From assembly GCA_001600875.1 (NCBI GenBank), contig BCLD01000022.1, positions 68,364-132,363 of the forward strand: 64,000 nt of DNA, written 5' to 3'. The notes beneath the pieces were generated by a model. The model saw only the letters and a list, made by a program, of their open reading frames with translations, did not search any database and had not been told where the DNA came from. This DNA comes from Solicoccozyma terricola. Its lineage: Eukaryota > Basidiomycota > Tremellomycetes > Filobasidiales > Piskurozymaceae. Shown piece by piece: positions 44,377-56,584 of this stretch. How positions within the stretch are numbered: the stretch's first letter is position 1; each line of letters opens with the position of its first letter. The position numbers and the translations under genes are program-made.

Positions 44377-47300
44377 TTACAACCGACATCGATCACAGTG
44401 GACCCCCTCGCCGAGGAGACGAGAATGAGTTTCTTGCACTCTCCCGATCTTTCGTAGGTGTGTAAAGGTTTCGACTAGAGCCAGACTCGATACTGTGGCC
44501 GATTTGATTCCAACGTTCAGAGGAGCATTTCGACGGTACTCATCCGATTTGACTAACCTCGCAAGCTTCATTGTCAGATCTTGTACAGCGCGTTCCTGTC
44601 GCTTGTTCAATAGACTGAGCTCCTCCTTTTGGATGAGCTGAGTTTTGGGGGTTGAGTCAGCCACCGAGAGCCTCATACAGCTGCTAGCACCCTCACCGTC
44701 TCTGACAACTTCTCCTTTGTGTCCAACAATGCCCGCTCGACGTTCAGAGCGTCGTCCTTGTGCCTTTCTCTTTCCTGCAAGAGATCATCAAGCTGAGCCT
44801 TGTATTCGCGAGATGATCGATCGACAGCGCGGTGCAATCGCTGCGCTTCGCTTCTCTCCTGAATTTCCCGGTCAACGCGAGCCTGCAACTCTCGGACCTT
44901 TTGCTCGAGCCGCTGCTGAGGCTGACGAGGCGAACTAGCATACGATTGAGTTGTGAGGTCCACGATGCGGACATTTAGGTCCTTGATCGTCTTTTGCAGA
45001 CTCGACTGCGGCAATTGGGAACGTCAGCGTGTCTTGGGGAGGTCGTCCATAACATTCTGCGTACATTCTGCTTGTCGAGCGCACTGTTTGCCATACGAAT
45101 AGCAGCTAACTCCTTCAATTTCTCATTGGCGTTTGCGTCTGATTTCTCCGCTCGCTGCTTAGCGAGCGCAAGCAGATCGGACATCGCAACCAACGATGTC
45201 TGCAGCTCCTGCTTGTCAACGGTAAGTTGCTGAACAGCTTGGTCGCGGCCAAAGCGAGAAGCGCTGAGTTGATTCTCGAACGAATCATTGATGCGTTGTT
45301 CCAGCTTGGCTTTAGTATGGCGCAGAGCGGTACATTCGCTGAAGGGCAAATTATGTCAGTCAAAGCAGGTCGAGCCTACCATCAACATGAGCGAGAAACG
45401 CACGCATCAATCTCATCCAGTTTGCCACGCAGATCTCGAAGCTCGTTCAGATATATTATGCTCTGCGCCTGAGTAGAGGTACAATCCGCCGTTGCAGATT
45501 CCAAGGCCTTTGTGAGGTCCACTGATCCACCAATTTTGTCAAAACTCCACCGTATAAATGAAACTCGCAAGCTACTCACGTATCCGCGACTCATCGCGAT
45601 CCCTGGACAACTTCCAAGATGACAACTCGTGCGAGTCCTCGTCCAGCTTCAATTTCAGCGCCTCTGCATTTGCCTTGTGTACGCGACTTTCCTCTTTGGC
45701 TCTCGAAAGCTCGTCACGAAGTTGCCCTTGTTCTTCAGACAACTGTGCCAGTTCGCCCTGGTATTTGGCACGAGTCTGCCCAATGGTGAAATCCCGGTCT
45801 TGCAGGTCTTTGTGATACCTCCCGCGTTCCTTTTCGAGGAGTTTCTGAACCTCTGCATTGATGACCTCGTTGTTGAGCAGTTCGCGATCCTCTGCGTGCG
45901 CTTCCATAGCTCGAATACGTTTGTCCAGGGCAGCGCACTGCTCAGCTTTCTTGTCTCTTGCAGCTGCCGTCTCCTCGATCTGCTTGGAGAGTCGCTGCAG
46001 ATCGCTCCGCAAAATCGAAGCCTCCCGCTCCGCCCGTTGCTTAGCTACCTCGGCGGACTCTGCGCGTGCCAAATGAGTTTCAGAGAGGGTCTTCTGACTC
46101 ATCAGCTCATTTTCCAGCTCGAGGATAGTCGGGTCAACTGTGTCACTAAGATCCGTAGGCCACTGGCGCTCCACGCGTGGGGTTTTGGACCTCTCCTGGT
46201 TCGGCTGGCTCTGCAGACGCTTGACGCGGATGTTAGCGTCCTTCAGTCGAGCTGTCAGATCCTCGACCTCGATGGTCTTTATTTTATGGGAAGCCAGTAG
46301 ATCTCGCTTGTTCGAATCCAAAGCCGAATATCGACTACGCTCGTCCTGCATGTGAGCCTTGAATGACTTCCAGATGTCTTGGATACTGGCTATATTCTGG
46401 GCATCGGCACTCTGTTGCTGTTTTTGCTGGCGCTGCAGGAGTGCGGCCATCTCTCGATTGCGCTGGCGAAGCTTTTCTCGGGCTGTTTCGAGAGAGGCAC
46501 GAGACCCGTCGGAAGCCTCGAGGTCGCGGGTGACTGTTGTCATGGCAGAGGTCAGTGTCCTTTCGTGCTCGGAATGACCATCCACCTACCTTCTTCAATC
46601 TGCATCAAGAGATGCTGTCTTATGCGATCCGATTGCGTCATATGAGCATCAAGGGAGAGCAGCTGCTGTTTGACCAACGCAGCACTATCATCACCACTAC
46701 TCAATGATGGCAGAGAATCGGACAGCCCCGTCTGCTCTATAGATCTGAGTTGCCGAGGTCCGGGAGATGGCCGACTGTTCTCGATGCCACCCGAAGTCCG
46801 CCGCGCCCGTCCGAGCTGTTCGTCCATTTCATTGCGTAGCTGTTCGTTATTCAGCCGCAATTCCTGGAGAAGCCTGCTGGGTGCAGCGTCTTTTAGACTC
46901 GCTGAGTTGGGCGCTGTTTGCGAGGCAGCGCGAGCTTGTTGCACGACCTCCTGGAGCTGCGAAATCTGCACCTGGGAGGCCTCGTAATTGCGCACGGCCT
47001 CCTCGGCGACTGCGTCCGCGGCCTGGCGAGCGGTGCGTTCGGCTTGGATCTCGTTTGCTTTTATCACCAAGGCTTTTGATGCCTGTTTCTCTCGCGCGAG
47101 CTCGGACTTGACCAGCTCGTGTTGTCTCACGAGTTCTTCGTGCTCTCCAGAGGCCCTCGCACGGTAATTGTCGAAAGTCCGGACCATGGCAGCGAGGCGA
47201 TCCTTCTCTTGACGTGTCTCCGCTAGTTCCCTATCTGTCATACGCTTCGCCTTCTCGAGGACGTGAACGTGCTCCACTATGGTCTTATTCTCACGAGACT

Positions 47301-50300
47301 TTAAAACTGCAATGTCACCGTCTCGTGCTTCAATGGTCAGCGTGGACTGAGCCAGAGCGTGTTGAGCCTGCTCTGCAATGGCGCGAGCCTGTTCGAGGTC
47401 GGTGAGTGTTGCTTGAGCCTCCCGTTCGAGCTGTTCTCGCATGGCCGTCTCGTTGCGTAGGTCTCTCGTTGTAGTCTCCATCCTGCGGGCCCAATCAGAC
47501 TTTTCTCGCTCGATTGCGAGTACGACATCCTCAAAGTCTGCAAGCTTGACTTGGGCGGCTTGTACTTGCTTCTCCAGGACCTGACCGAATACTACATCAG
47601 CAGACGATACCAGCCATCCTCGACGTTACTCACGGCTCTCTCCTTGCTGGCCTCTGCCAGTTGCCCGTCTGTGGCAATTTGCCGAGAACGCATCTCTGAA
47701 AGCTGGGACTGAAGACTCCGCCTGTCGTCCTCGAATGCAGCCACGGAGACAGACAAGTCAGTGAATCGCGCCTTGGCAAGGGCAAGTGCGCTTTGAGCCT
47801 CCTTGTGATCTCGAGCAAGGGAGGTGTTCTGCCGGCGAACATCTTCCAAGAATGCCTCGAGCTTTTCTCGTGAGGAAGCAGACGATTGTCGATCGGCAGC
47901 GGCTTGCGTTACAGCAGATTCCAGTTTCACCCTGAGGGAGTTCAGTTCTAGATCCTTGCTTTTGTCGAGGTTGGCCTTGAGGCGGTCTTGCGAAAGCTTC
48001 TCGGCCATCGAGTTTCGCAAACCATCGAGCTCCGCATGGACTTGCTTGATTGTGAGTGCGTTTGCGTCACGTTCCCCTGCTATCGAAGCTTTCTCCTGAT
48101 TAAGGGTTTCAATGTGCGCCCGGAGCTCGGCTTGACCGCCAAGCGCCCCTTCAGCATCCCGTTTCCGGTCCACCAGGACTTTTTGCAAATCAGTGACCTC
48201 GTCTTGCTTCTTCCTGAAACGAGCGTCCAGGTCCGCGGCGGTTGCTGTGAGCACAGCTACCCGCTCTTCCATGCTACGCATCTCGATACGCAAGGTGGAT
48301 ATATTTGATTCGGCAGAAATGCTGAACGAAAAACGGGTTTAGCAGTTCGCCTTATCACTCATGTGACAAGGAAGGCTTACCGAAGTGCCTGCTCTTCCTC
48401 GAGCTTTGAATCGACCGACTTCCTAGCCGCTTCCAGTTTGTCCCTACTACGGTCCAGATCGTCTTCCAATTGACCAACTCTGCGCTTTTCTGCCTCCAAT
48501 GCCTCTTTCAATGAACTTTTCTCCTTTTCGACTCGTTGCAGATCTTGTTGAGCAGCCAGCAGCTGCTCCGAAAGTTTGGCGACCTTCTGCTGCCAATCAG
48601 ATCCTTGGCGTCCCAGCAGCTCTTGTCGGTGGACGCTCAGGTCATACTCTTGCTGCAGACCTTTGAAGCGAGCGTCTGCCGCCAATTGACCGGCCTCGGC
48701 CGATTCCAGCTGCTCCGCGAGCTCGTCAAGGTCCGCTTTCATGGCTTCGATCTCTTCCTGAAGCTCCACTTCTGTCTGCTTAGATCGCACTAGCAAGGCA
48801 TCTTTTTCGGCGGCCAGTCGACGCTCGGCTGACAAGGACTCCTGAACCTCTCTTTTATCTGCCTCCAAACGAGATTGTAGCTCCTGCATCTTCAACTTCT
48901 CCTCGCGATTACGAGTGGCACGATCCTCCGCCAGTAGCAAATCAGCCTTGCGTTGCGCAAGTTCCTCATCTTGGCGACTAGCATCCAGCAAGGGTTGCAA
49001 CTTGGTGTAGAGCTGCCACCATGGCCAATCTCTTAGCTTGAGATAAACCCGGGCGTTGCGTTGGATGGTACGGACGGCCACAGCTCGGTTAAGGACCCTC
49101 TTGAGACGACGCCGAGCCATGAACATGCGAGCCTCTGCCTGGAACCTGGAAAAAATGTCGAATAGATGACCGTCCCTGCGCTCCTCCAGAGACGCCAACA
49201 CGCCAGCTTTGAAGAAAATCTTCGTGAGACCTGTCTTGTGTGCAACGACTGGGACCCCAAGCGCCTGAATAATGAGAAGACATGCCTTGCGACCCTCGAC
49301 GTAACCTTTCGGAATGATGCCTGGCACCAATACCTCGTATCGTTGGCGAAATTCGCTGAATGGGAGTCTATTGGGATAGCCTAGACGAGCTATCCTGATG
49401 CCTTCAAGCACACCGTTGCAGCGTAATTGATCGAGGACGAGAGGGACGTCAACCTGGCCCGGTCTTTTCTTCGAATTGGGGACTATACACCGTACAAAGT
49501 GAGGTTGCGTAGATTGCAGCTGCGTCATGAGTGAGGCGAGTTGCTGGCGGTGCCGTTGCGCTACGGTTCTGAACGCGCCACGCTTGACGAGCTTGTTGCT
49601 ATTGATACCAGCGGCGACATTGTCGGCGTATTCTGAGAAGAGGGAACCAACGAACGCAATGTCAGACGAACTCAGCAGTCGTGCAACATTTTCGTTGATC
49701 GGATCCTTGTTCTTCTGTAACCAGCCTGTGACATCGTATTCCACAGGTCCTGCATAATGCTGCACAATAAAGCCTGTTCCGAAGCGAGGTGTGGAGAATT
49801 TAGTTGTTCCAGGGTGCACTGGGCCGCTAGCACTTCCTCTGGATGGCTCCCACTCCGATTGCAGTTTGCCGAGGAAGGTGGCATCGGTAGCCTTTGGCAT
49901 GATGCATTCTTCGTCCAGGGTGGAGAGGATACCGATCGGATGATTGGCTTCAATAAGTTCGATCGTCGGTTGTAAATCGAGGCCGAAGTTGACGAAATTC
50001 CACTCAATATTTTCGCGCGAGTATTCTTCCTGCTCGAGGACAAACATGTGGTGGTTGAAGAACTGAGGACGAGATGCAGGAATATCAGAATCAGGCAAGG
50101 ATCAAACAATTATGTTCAGGGGCAAACTGCCTACTTGTTGCTGCGAGGGTAAGGAGTATGTCGTTAGGGAAGGCTCACGGGAATGCATTCACACCCTCAG
50201 ACATACCAATCGCTCGTTCGTAAAATTGATCAGCAGCTGTTCATAACCGTTAAGGGCTGGCGGAATATCATCAGCCCATGTTGGTAAAGTCTCAACTGAT

Positions 50301-52616
50301 GTGAGGAACACACCAAATATTTCAAAACCAGCGATATCGAGCACTCCGATGAATAAGCTGCGAGGCCGGCAAATCATTCAGCGAGGCATATGCGCTTTGT
50401 TTGTCGTTGGTGCACTCACGATTTGTCCTCGGGTCTATCTAATGCCTTATTGATCCTCTCTACGATGCTGCCGAACGTTTTTTCGTACATCGTCTTGCAC
50501 AACGCAGCCAACTCATCTTCAGCTTGACGCTTTGTCCGTTGTTGGGTAACAATCTCCCTTCCAGCCTTGACCGTTGGACGTAAAACTGCCCGGGTGAAGT
50601 CCTTGACGGAAACTCCAATTAGATGGCAGACCCTTTCTATAACGTCATTCGTATCGAACATTGCTTGATCGGAGCTGTCCGACTTGAATTTAATGTTACC
50701 TATGTGCAAAATAGCGGCAAGGATTCGAAAAAGATCGAATTGCTCGTCTATGGAGAAGCCCACGGTCGCAAGGGCGGTCTGGGACGTTGCCATTTTGTCA
50801 GTTTGAAAAGTGGGAGGTTTGAATGTTTCTACTGACCTTTAGCAGCTTCCACTCGGCGACGTCGTCGACGCCATCGATTGTTGTTCTACTTTTATTCAAG
50901 AACTCATAGTCTTTCGCATTATTCGTCAGGAGCAATTTCGCTAAGATTTGCTCCGGATTGTCAGCGCGAAGTCTGTTTCGTCCAACCTATAAGCACTGAC
51001 CTCTCAATTCTGTAGCCCTTTCAGCTGCCAGCAGCTGATAAAAGACATGGAAACTCCTTTCCGTTTCCCCTCGAGCAGTCACTCTGCTCTTCTCCAAAAG
51101 ATACCAGTCGACGTTGGCACCAGCGATGGCCCCCGAACGCGTGAAAGCTATGCGAATGAATTTACCCTAATACACGAAGACTTCCGCGTCAGTATAAGCT
51201 GCAACACCATGGTTGATAATAACACCCACGAATCGACTCGAATTGTTGTTCCTCGATGTTTGAGCATTACCGAAGGCCTCCAATATGGGATTGCACTGCA
51301 AAATCTGCTTCTCGAGCAGTCCCAATCCATCCTGCGACTCGACCTCCGCATCGGATTTGCCTTTGAACGAATGAGTACGTGGGAGTCCGATTCGAGGAGC
51401 AATAGATCCTGAACTACCAGACGGCGAGATGTTAGACTTGGTCGCTACGGGAGGTTGTGATGGTGCAATTGCAGCAAGGTACTGGATGACCTTCTTGGTG
51501 TTTTCGGTCTTGCCAGCTCCCGATTCTCCGCTATCGGATGGCGGAATATGAGTGATCCGCAGCGCTGTCGTTCGGGACCCATTTCCGACTCACGTAATCA
51601 AGACACTCTGGCACTCCCCTTCTTCTCCCATCTGACACCAAGCTCTCTCTGCAATGGCATAGATATGTGGTACGACCTCTTCCCGACGTTTGTTGCGGTA
51701 CGAAGCAACTATCTGAGGGGTGTAAATTGGGAGTGGAGTATATGGATTGAGGGAGATTAAGAATAGACTGCGGGACGAGACGAGGTCAGTCAGTACAAGG
51801 TGCAATAAGTACCAAGGATAATAGAAGTTTACCCAGAATATGTCTGCGCATTTGCAGCCACGCATTCACGACATCAGCGTCTGGTCATGCATCCACCTCC
51901 GATCTACTTACATATATTCCACCATTCTCCTTGCCACCCTTTCTCCTCCACCTACTCTGAGCACCGCCCTTCCCCTCGACACCACAAGCGACCACATATC
52001 TCATCCGCAGATTATCCACCACTCCTGCTTCATTCAGATGAGTCAAGTTTGCTATGTCTTCTGCGAAGTCAAATTTCGGTGGATTGAGGGGATGGAGCGA
52101 CGTTGCTGGAAGGATACGATGCTTTCACAATCAAGCAACTGACATCAGACTTGGGATCATTACCCGCCAGATGACAGGAGGGGCTCACTTCAGCCGTGTC
52201 TGCAATAACAACCTCTACCATCTCCTTCCCCGTATCAGCTGGATTTGACGCAACCACCCATCCAGCTAGATATCCAGCAGTCGAATCGGGAATCCAGACC
52301 CACCTGATAGTGGCGCAGAATAGGTAGGATAAGTCATCAGTTATCATTTACTGTGCAAGCTGGGAAGTCTTCGCGAGTATCATCCTAGGACGGTTCGGCA
52401 ATTAATACCTCAATTCCTGGTCATCAATCTGATGAGAGGTTGGTTATCCAATCGCGATTCACTAACTCCTCAGATCACCCGTTCTACAAGCCATCCACGA
52501 GTGTCTTTCCTCTGGTAAGTCCCTACTTCCACTCACTTCTTCTCATTGAATTCCGCCATCGCCGCTGCATCCTCCGCTACATCCTCAGTGCCTTTGATAC
52601 GACGAGCGAGTTCCAT
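44377..52616 (-). CDS. MYO1: conventional type II myosin heavy chain
   Basis: Type II myosin drives contraction of the cytokinetic ring. The start exon (ATG 52616) reads [20 protein letters not shown] then AEFNEKK, joined by a 233-nt intron (52304-52536) to [17 protein letters not shown], the myosin N-terminal SH3-like fold. Motor-domain landmarks follow: [20 protein letters not shown] (P-loop), [13 protein letters not shown] (switch 2 / relay), [57 protein letters not shown] (converter). A single IQ-like neck ([20 protein letters not shown]) and [13 protein letters not shown] precede an extremely long coiled-coil tail covering about 44377-49000, with few breaks, ending GVHCDRCRL. The protein is roughly 2,300 residues. 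It is the largest gene in the window; introns are mostly short and cluster in the motor part. Class V and I myosins are excluded by the single IQ and continuous coiled coil. Confidence 0.93.
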
Positions 52617-53338
52617 GACGATACGTTACTCGGTTATGAGTATTTCAAATAGAGTAGGGTTTGGGGTAGAGTGAGATGTGGTTTGAGTCTGTCAGATCAG
52701 ATCCGACAAGGATGTCTGCACAGTCTCTTCCTTGAACTCTCTTCCTTGAACAAGGATGAAATTTGTTGATGGACTTTCTCGCTTTGCTTTTCCGGACGAG
52801 ATATGGGCAGTGGTCTCAGGGGGAAACAGAAAAAGTCATTACGATGAGAGATACCAGGGGACGGGATGTGAGTGTGATGCCGGGTTGGGACGATGGTCGC
52901 GGGAGGTGATGCTGTTGGTGCTTGCGTCTGATCCAACCTTGAGGCCGCTGTGCTGCACTGATCAAAAGCATCACTGGATTGTAAACAAACCCGACCGGGG
53001 GACAGGTGACGCGCCTCTTCAATCCCGCATCCACTGTCTGTGTGGGCGATCAATTGCAGCCCAGATGCAGGACTCGACTGCTTGCTCTGGCTACCGGGCA
53101 ACCCTTCAGAATCAACCTCGACAGATTGTGCGAGCCACGTATTCATAAAAAAGAGGACATGCCATCCATATCGACATATAGCATGGAAAGGGGCACAACA
53201 TCTCCTCTCCCGATGGTAACGTGCTACAAGCTGCGACCATAGAACTACTCTCCGCCTCAACAGCTTCGAGTTTGTCCGTTTTGCGACCCGACGTAACACC
53301 ACAAGACCCAGATATAGTAGGTTGCAAGTGCGATACGA
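52617..53338. promoter_or_regulatory. MYO1 upstream region
   Basis: The 722 bp between RPS14 stop and MYO1 start hold only a 201-codon minus-strand frame (52697-53302) of atypical composition (Arg, Cys and Ser rich, no domain), which I consider non-coding. Most of this is likely MYO1 promoter and leader. A CTTCCTTGAAC direct repeat occurs at about 52730-52752. Confidence 0.4.
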
Positions 53339-54388
<1,050 letters not shown>

Positions 54389-55127
54389 CTTGAATCTGCT
54401 TGAGGATTGATGGAGGTGATGGTGGTTGCAGACGGCTGACTGTCCTCGCTATAGGAGGGGGAGGGCCTGGCAGCTAAAACCGTGTCACGTGCATTTGGAC
54501 GAAAAAAAGGGATTTTTTGGGCAAAATCCCTTAACACCTATCGCCGATGGTATTTTCCCGCAGAGTTTTGTTGCATTCCCTGGATTCAGAGAATTGCCAT
54601 CGTTTGTGTGCCTGGACCTGGACAGCTCTCGCTGCCTGAATCGCCACTGAATTCAGGTATATAGTCATCTTCCCTACGAAGGTTGATGAATAACCTCATG
54701 CTTTTACGTTGGAACGTCGGTCAACAGTCATCTCCATACACTTGGACGTGACCCATGACCTTCCCTCATCTGAAAGTTGCTGATACGATCGTAGGGCATG
54801 GTGCAGTCCAAACATTCACACGTTGCTGCACAGTCCAGCACCACCCACCATCGGGACCTGCCTGGGCTGAAGCAGTTAAATCGGAACCGAAAGATAATAC
54901 GTGGCATGAGCCACCCACCCACCCACCGGGAAACTGCCACGTGACCATTCTTTCGGCAAGATCCGGGCCGTTCGGGTAGTCTGTCACCATCGCTGCTGCT
55001 GAAACACCGACACCGACCAAGTGGGTGGAACAAGCTATAAGGAGATCGAGCTGGCAGCTAGGTCGAAAGGGGACTCCCAGTGTCAGTCCTAACCTCGCAT
55101 TCGTTTCTGCCTAGACGTCCACCTACC
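54389..55127. promoter_or_regulatory. divergent promoter region of RPS14 and the DenD-like gene
   Basis: The 739 bp contain two CACGTG E-box-like motifs (54486-54491 in TCACGTGC, and 54938-54943 in CCACGTGACC), a CCACCCACCCACCCACC repeat (54911-54927) and a poly-A/T-rich patch (54502-54530). The first motif lies about 100 bp upstream of the RPS14 ATG, a position typical for activator sites. Confidence 0.5.
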
Positions 55128-56503
55128 ATGTCATCATCCACTCTGCCATTCTCACTCCCTCCCCATGTCAAGACCGTCCTCATCACCGGAGCAGGCGGGT
55201 ATGTCGGCCAACAGCTCGTTCAGCTCATTCTCCGCACCATGCCGAACATCAGCTTGATCACCACTGACATCCGCGCGCCGCCTACCTTTGGAGTCACCGA
55301 CGAGACTCGCTTGCGGGCTGTTGCGGCGGATCTGGGTAACCCTGAGCAGCTTGCGAGCTTGTTTGAAGGTCGACGCATTCAAGGCGTCTTCGCTTTGCAG
55401 TGAGTGGGAGGGTGGTGTGCTGTTGCTGTATCAGCTTCGGTGAACCCCGGCTGAAATAAAACTTAATCTCATCCCAGCGGTATCATGTCAGGAGGTTCAG
55501 AGGCGGATTTTGCTTTAGGATATGCCGTAAACATTTTCTCGCATATGAAGCTGTTGGCTCAAGTCGCGGGTCATGCTCAAGCGAGACCCGAGGGAGAGCC
55601 ATTGCCGGTCTACGTCAACACGAGTAGTTTGGCGGTGTACGGTGGAGAAAAAGCCACGCCGTTGAGTACGGTGATTCCAAGGTGAATAGCGGCCAGCTTG
55701 CAAAGGTGGTCGACACTGACACAACCGTCTCGACGTCCCTCAGTGAGACTCCGCTGGTACCAGAGACTTCATACGGCGTTGCCAAGAGCGTAATCGAACT
55801 AATTACCTATGACTACTCACGCAAGGGTGAGTGCAAATATCCAGACAGACTATTTCATAGCGCATTGCCCCTCATTCCAAACCCCCCTCCCAGGCTACCT
55901 CAACGGCCGCACAGTTCGGCTGCCAACCGTTTGCGTCCGGACTGGTGCCCCATCCTCTGCCGCCTCATCATTCATCTCAGGCCTGATCAGAGAGCCTTTG
56001 CAAGGCCAGCCGTCAGTGTGCCCTATTGCGTCATCGGCCAACGACCCCATCCTCGAAGACATGCCGATTTACGTCACACGCAGCAACACTGTTGTGCAGA
56101 ATATCCTGTATGCTATGGCGCTGGATGAGGAGAGGATGTTGAAGGTGGGCGGGAAGGGAGTGGGGAGGTTGAGGACAATCAATTTGCCCGGCATCAAGAT
56201 TACAACGAATGATATTTTGGCGGCGCTGTGGGTAGTCGGGTCCGATCTTAACTAGCCCTTTCAAGACTAACAAACGTCCCTCACATACGTACTTTGCACA
56301 GCAAACAAGCGGGCGGTCAGCAGGCTCTCGATCTCGTCACGTATGAGAAGGACCCCAAGGTGATCGCGATTTGCGAAACGTGGGCAGGTGATTACGACAG
56401 CTCTGCCTCGATAGGGATGGGCTTCCAAGTGGACGATAAGAAGACTGGGTTCGCAGACGCTGTCGGGGACTTTGTCGCGGAGCTCAAGGCCAGCGGGAAG
56501 TGA
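55128..56503 (+). CDS. NAD-dependent sugar-acid dehydrogenase, D-erythronate dehydrogenase (DenD)-like
   Basis: A short-chain epimerase/dehydratase-fold enzyme. The Rossmann motif is VKTVLITGAGGYVGQQLVQL near residue 15; SLITTDIRAPP ends the second strand with the Asp that prefers NAD. The catalytic triad is visible as VYVNTSSLAVYGG (Ser/Thr) and PETSYGVAKSVIELITYDYS (Tyr-x3-Lys). The segment GYLNGRTVRLPTVCVRTGAP with SSAASSFISGLIREPLQGQP matches the DenD/OtnE-linked family that oxidises D-erythronate to 2-oxo-tetronate, as do the NLPGIKITTNDILAAL stretch and the ending ADAVGDFVAELKASGK. About 350 residues, with five or six introns. The start ATG 55128 fits the family N-terminus. No partner genes for tetronate breakdown lie nearby, so the physiological substrate is an inference. 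Confidence 0.75.
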
Positions 56504-56584
56504 AGCAGCAAATACAATGTATTCGATATTGTCCTGTGAAGTGGATACCCCCGAATTGCCCCAATGCGATGTCTAAAGTACAAT

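Noticed and set aside
45629..46300. Plus-strand open frame of 223 codons
   Set aside because: It is antisense to the MYO1 coiled-coil tail; such shadows are expected opposite Glu/Leu/Arg-rich heptads. No domain.
52697..53302. 201-codon minus-strand frame upstream of MYO1
   Set aside because: Atypical composition, no domain and no conserved-looking motif; it overlaps the expected MYO1 promoter and leader.
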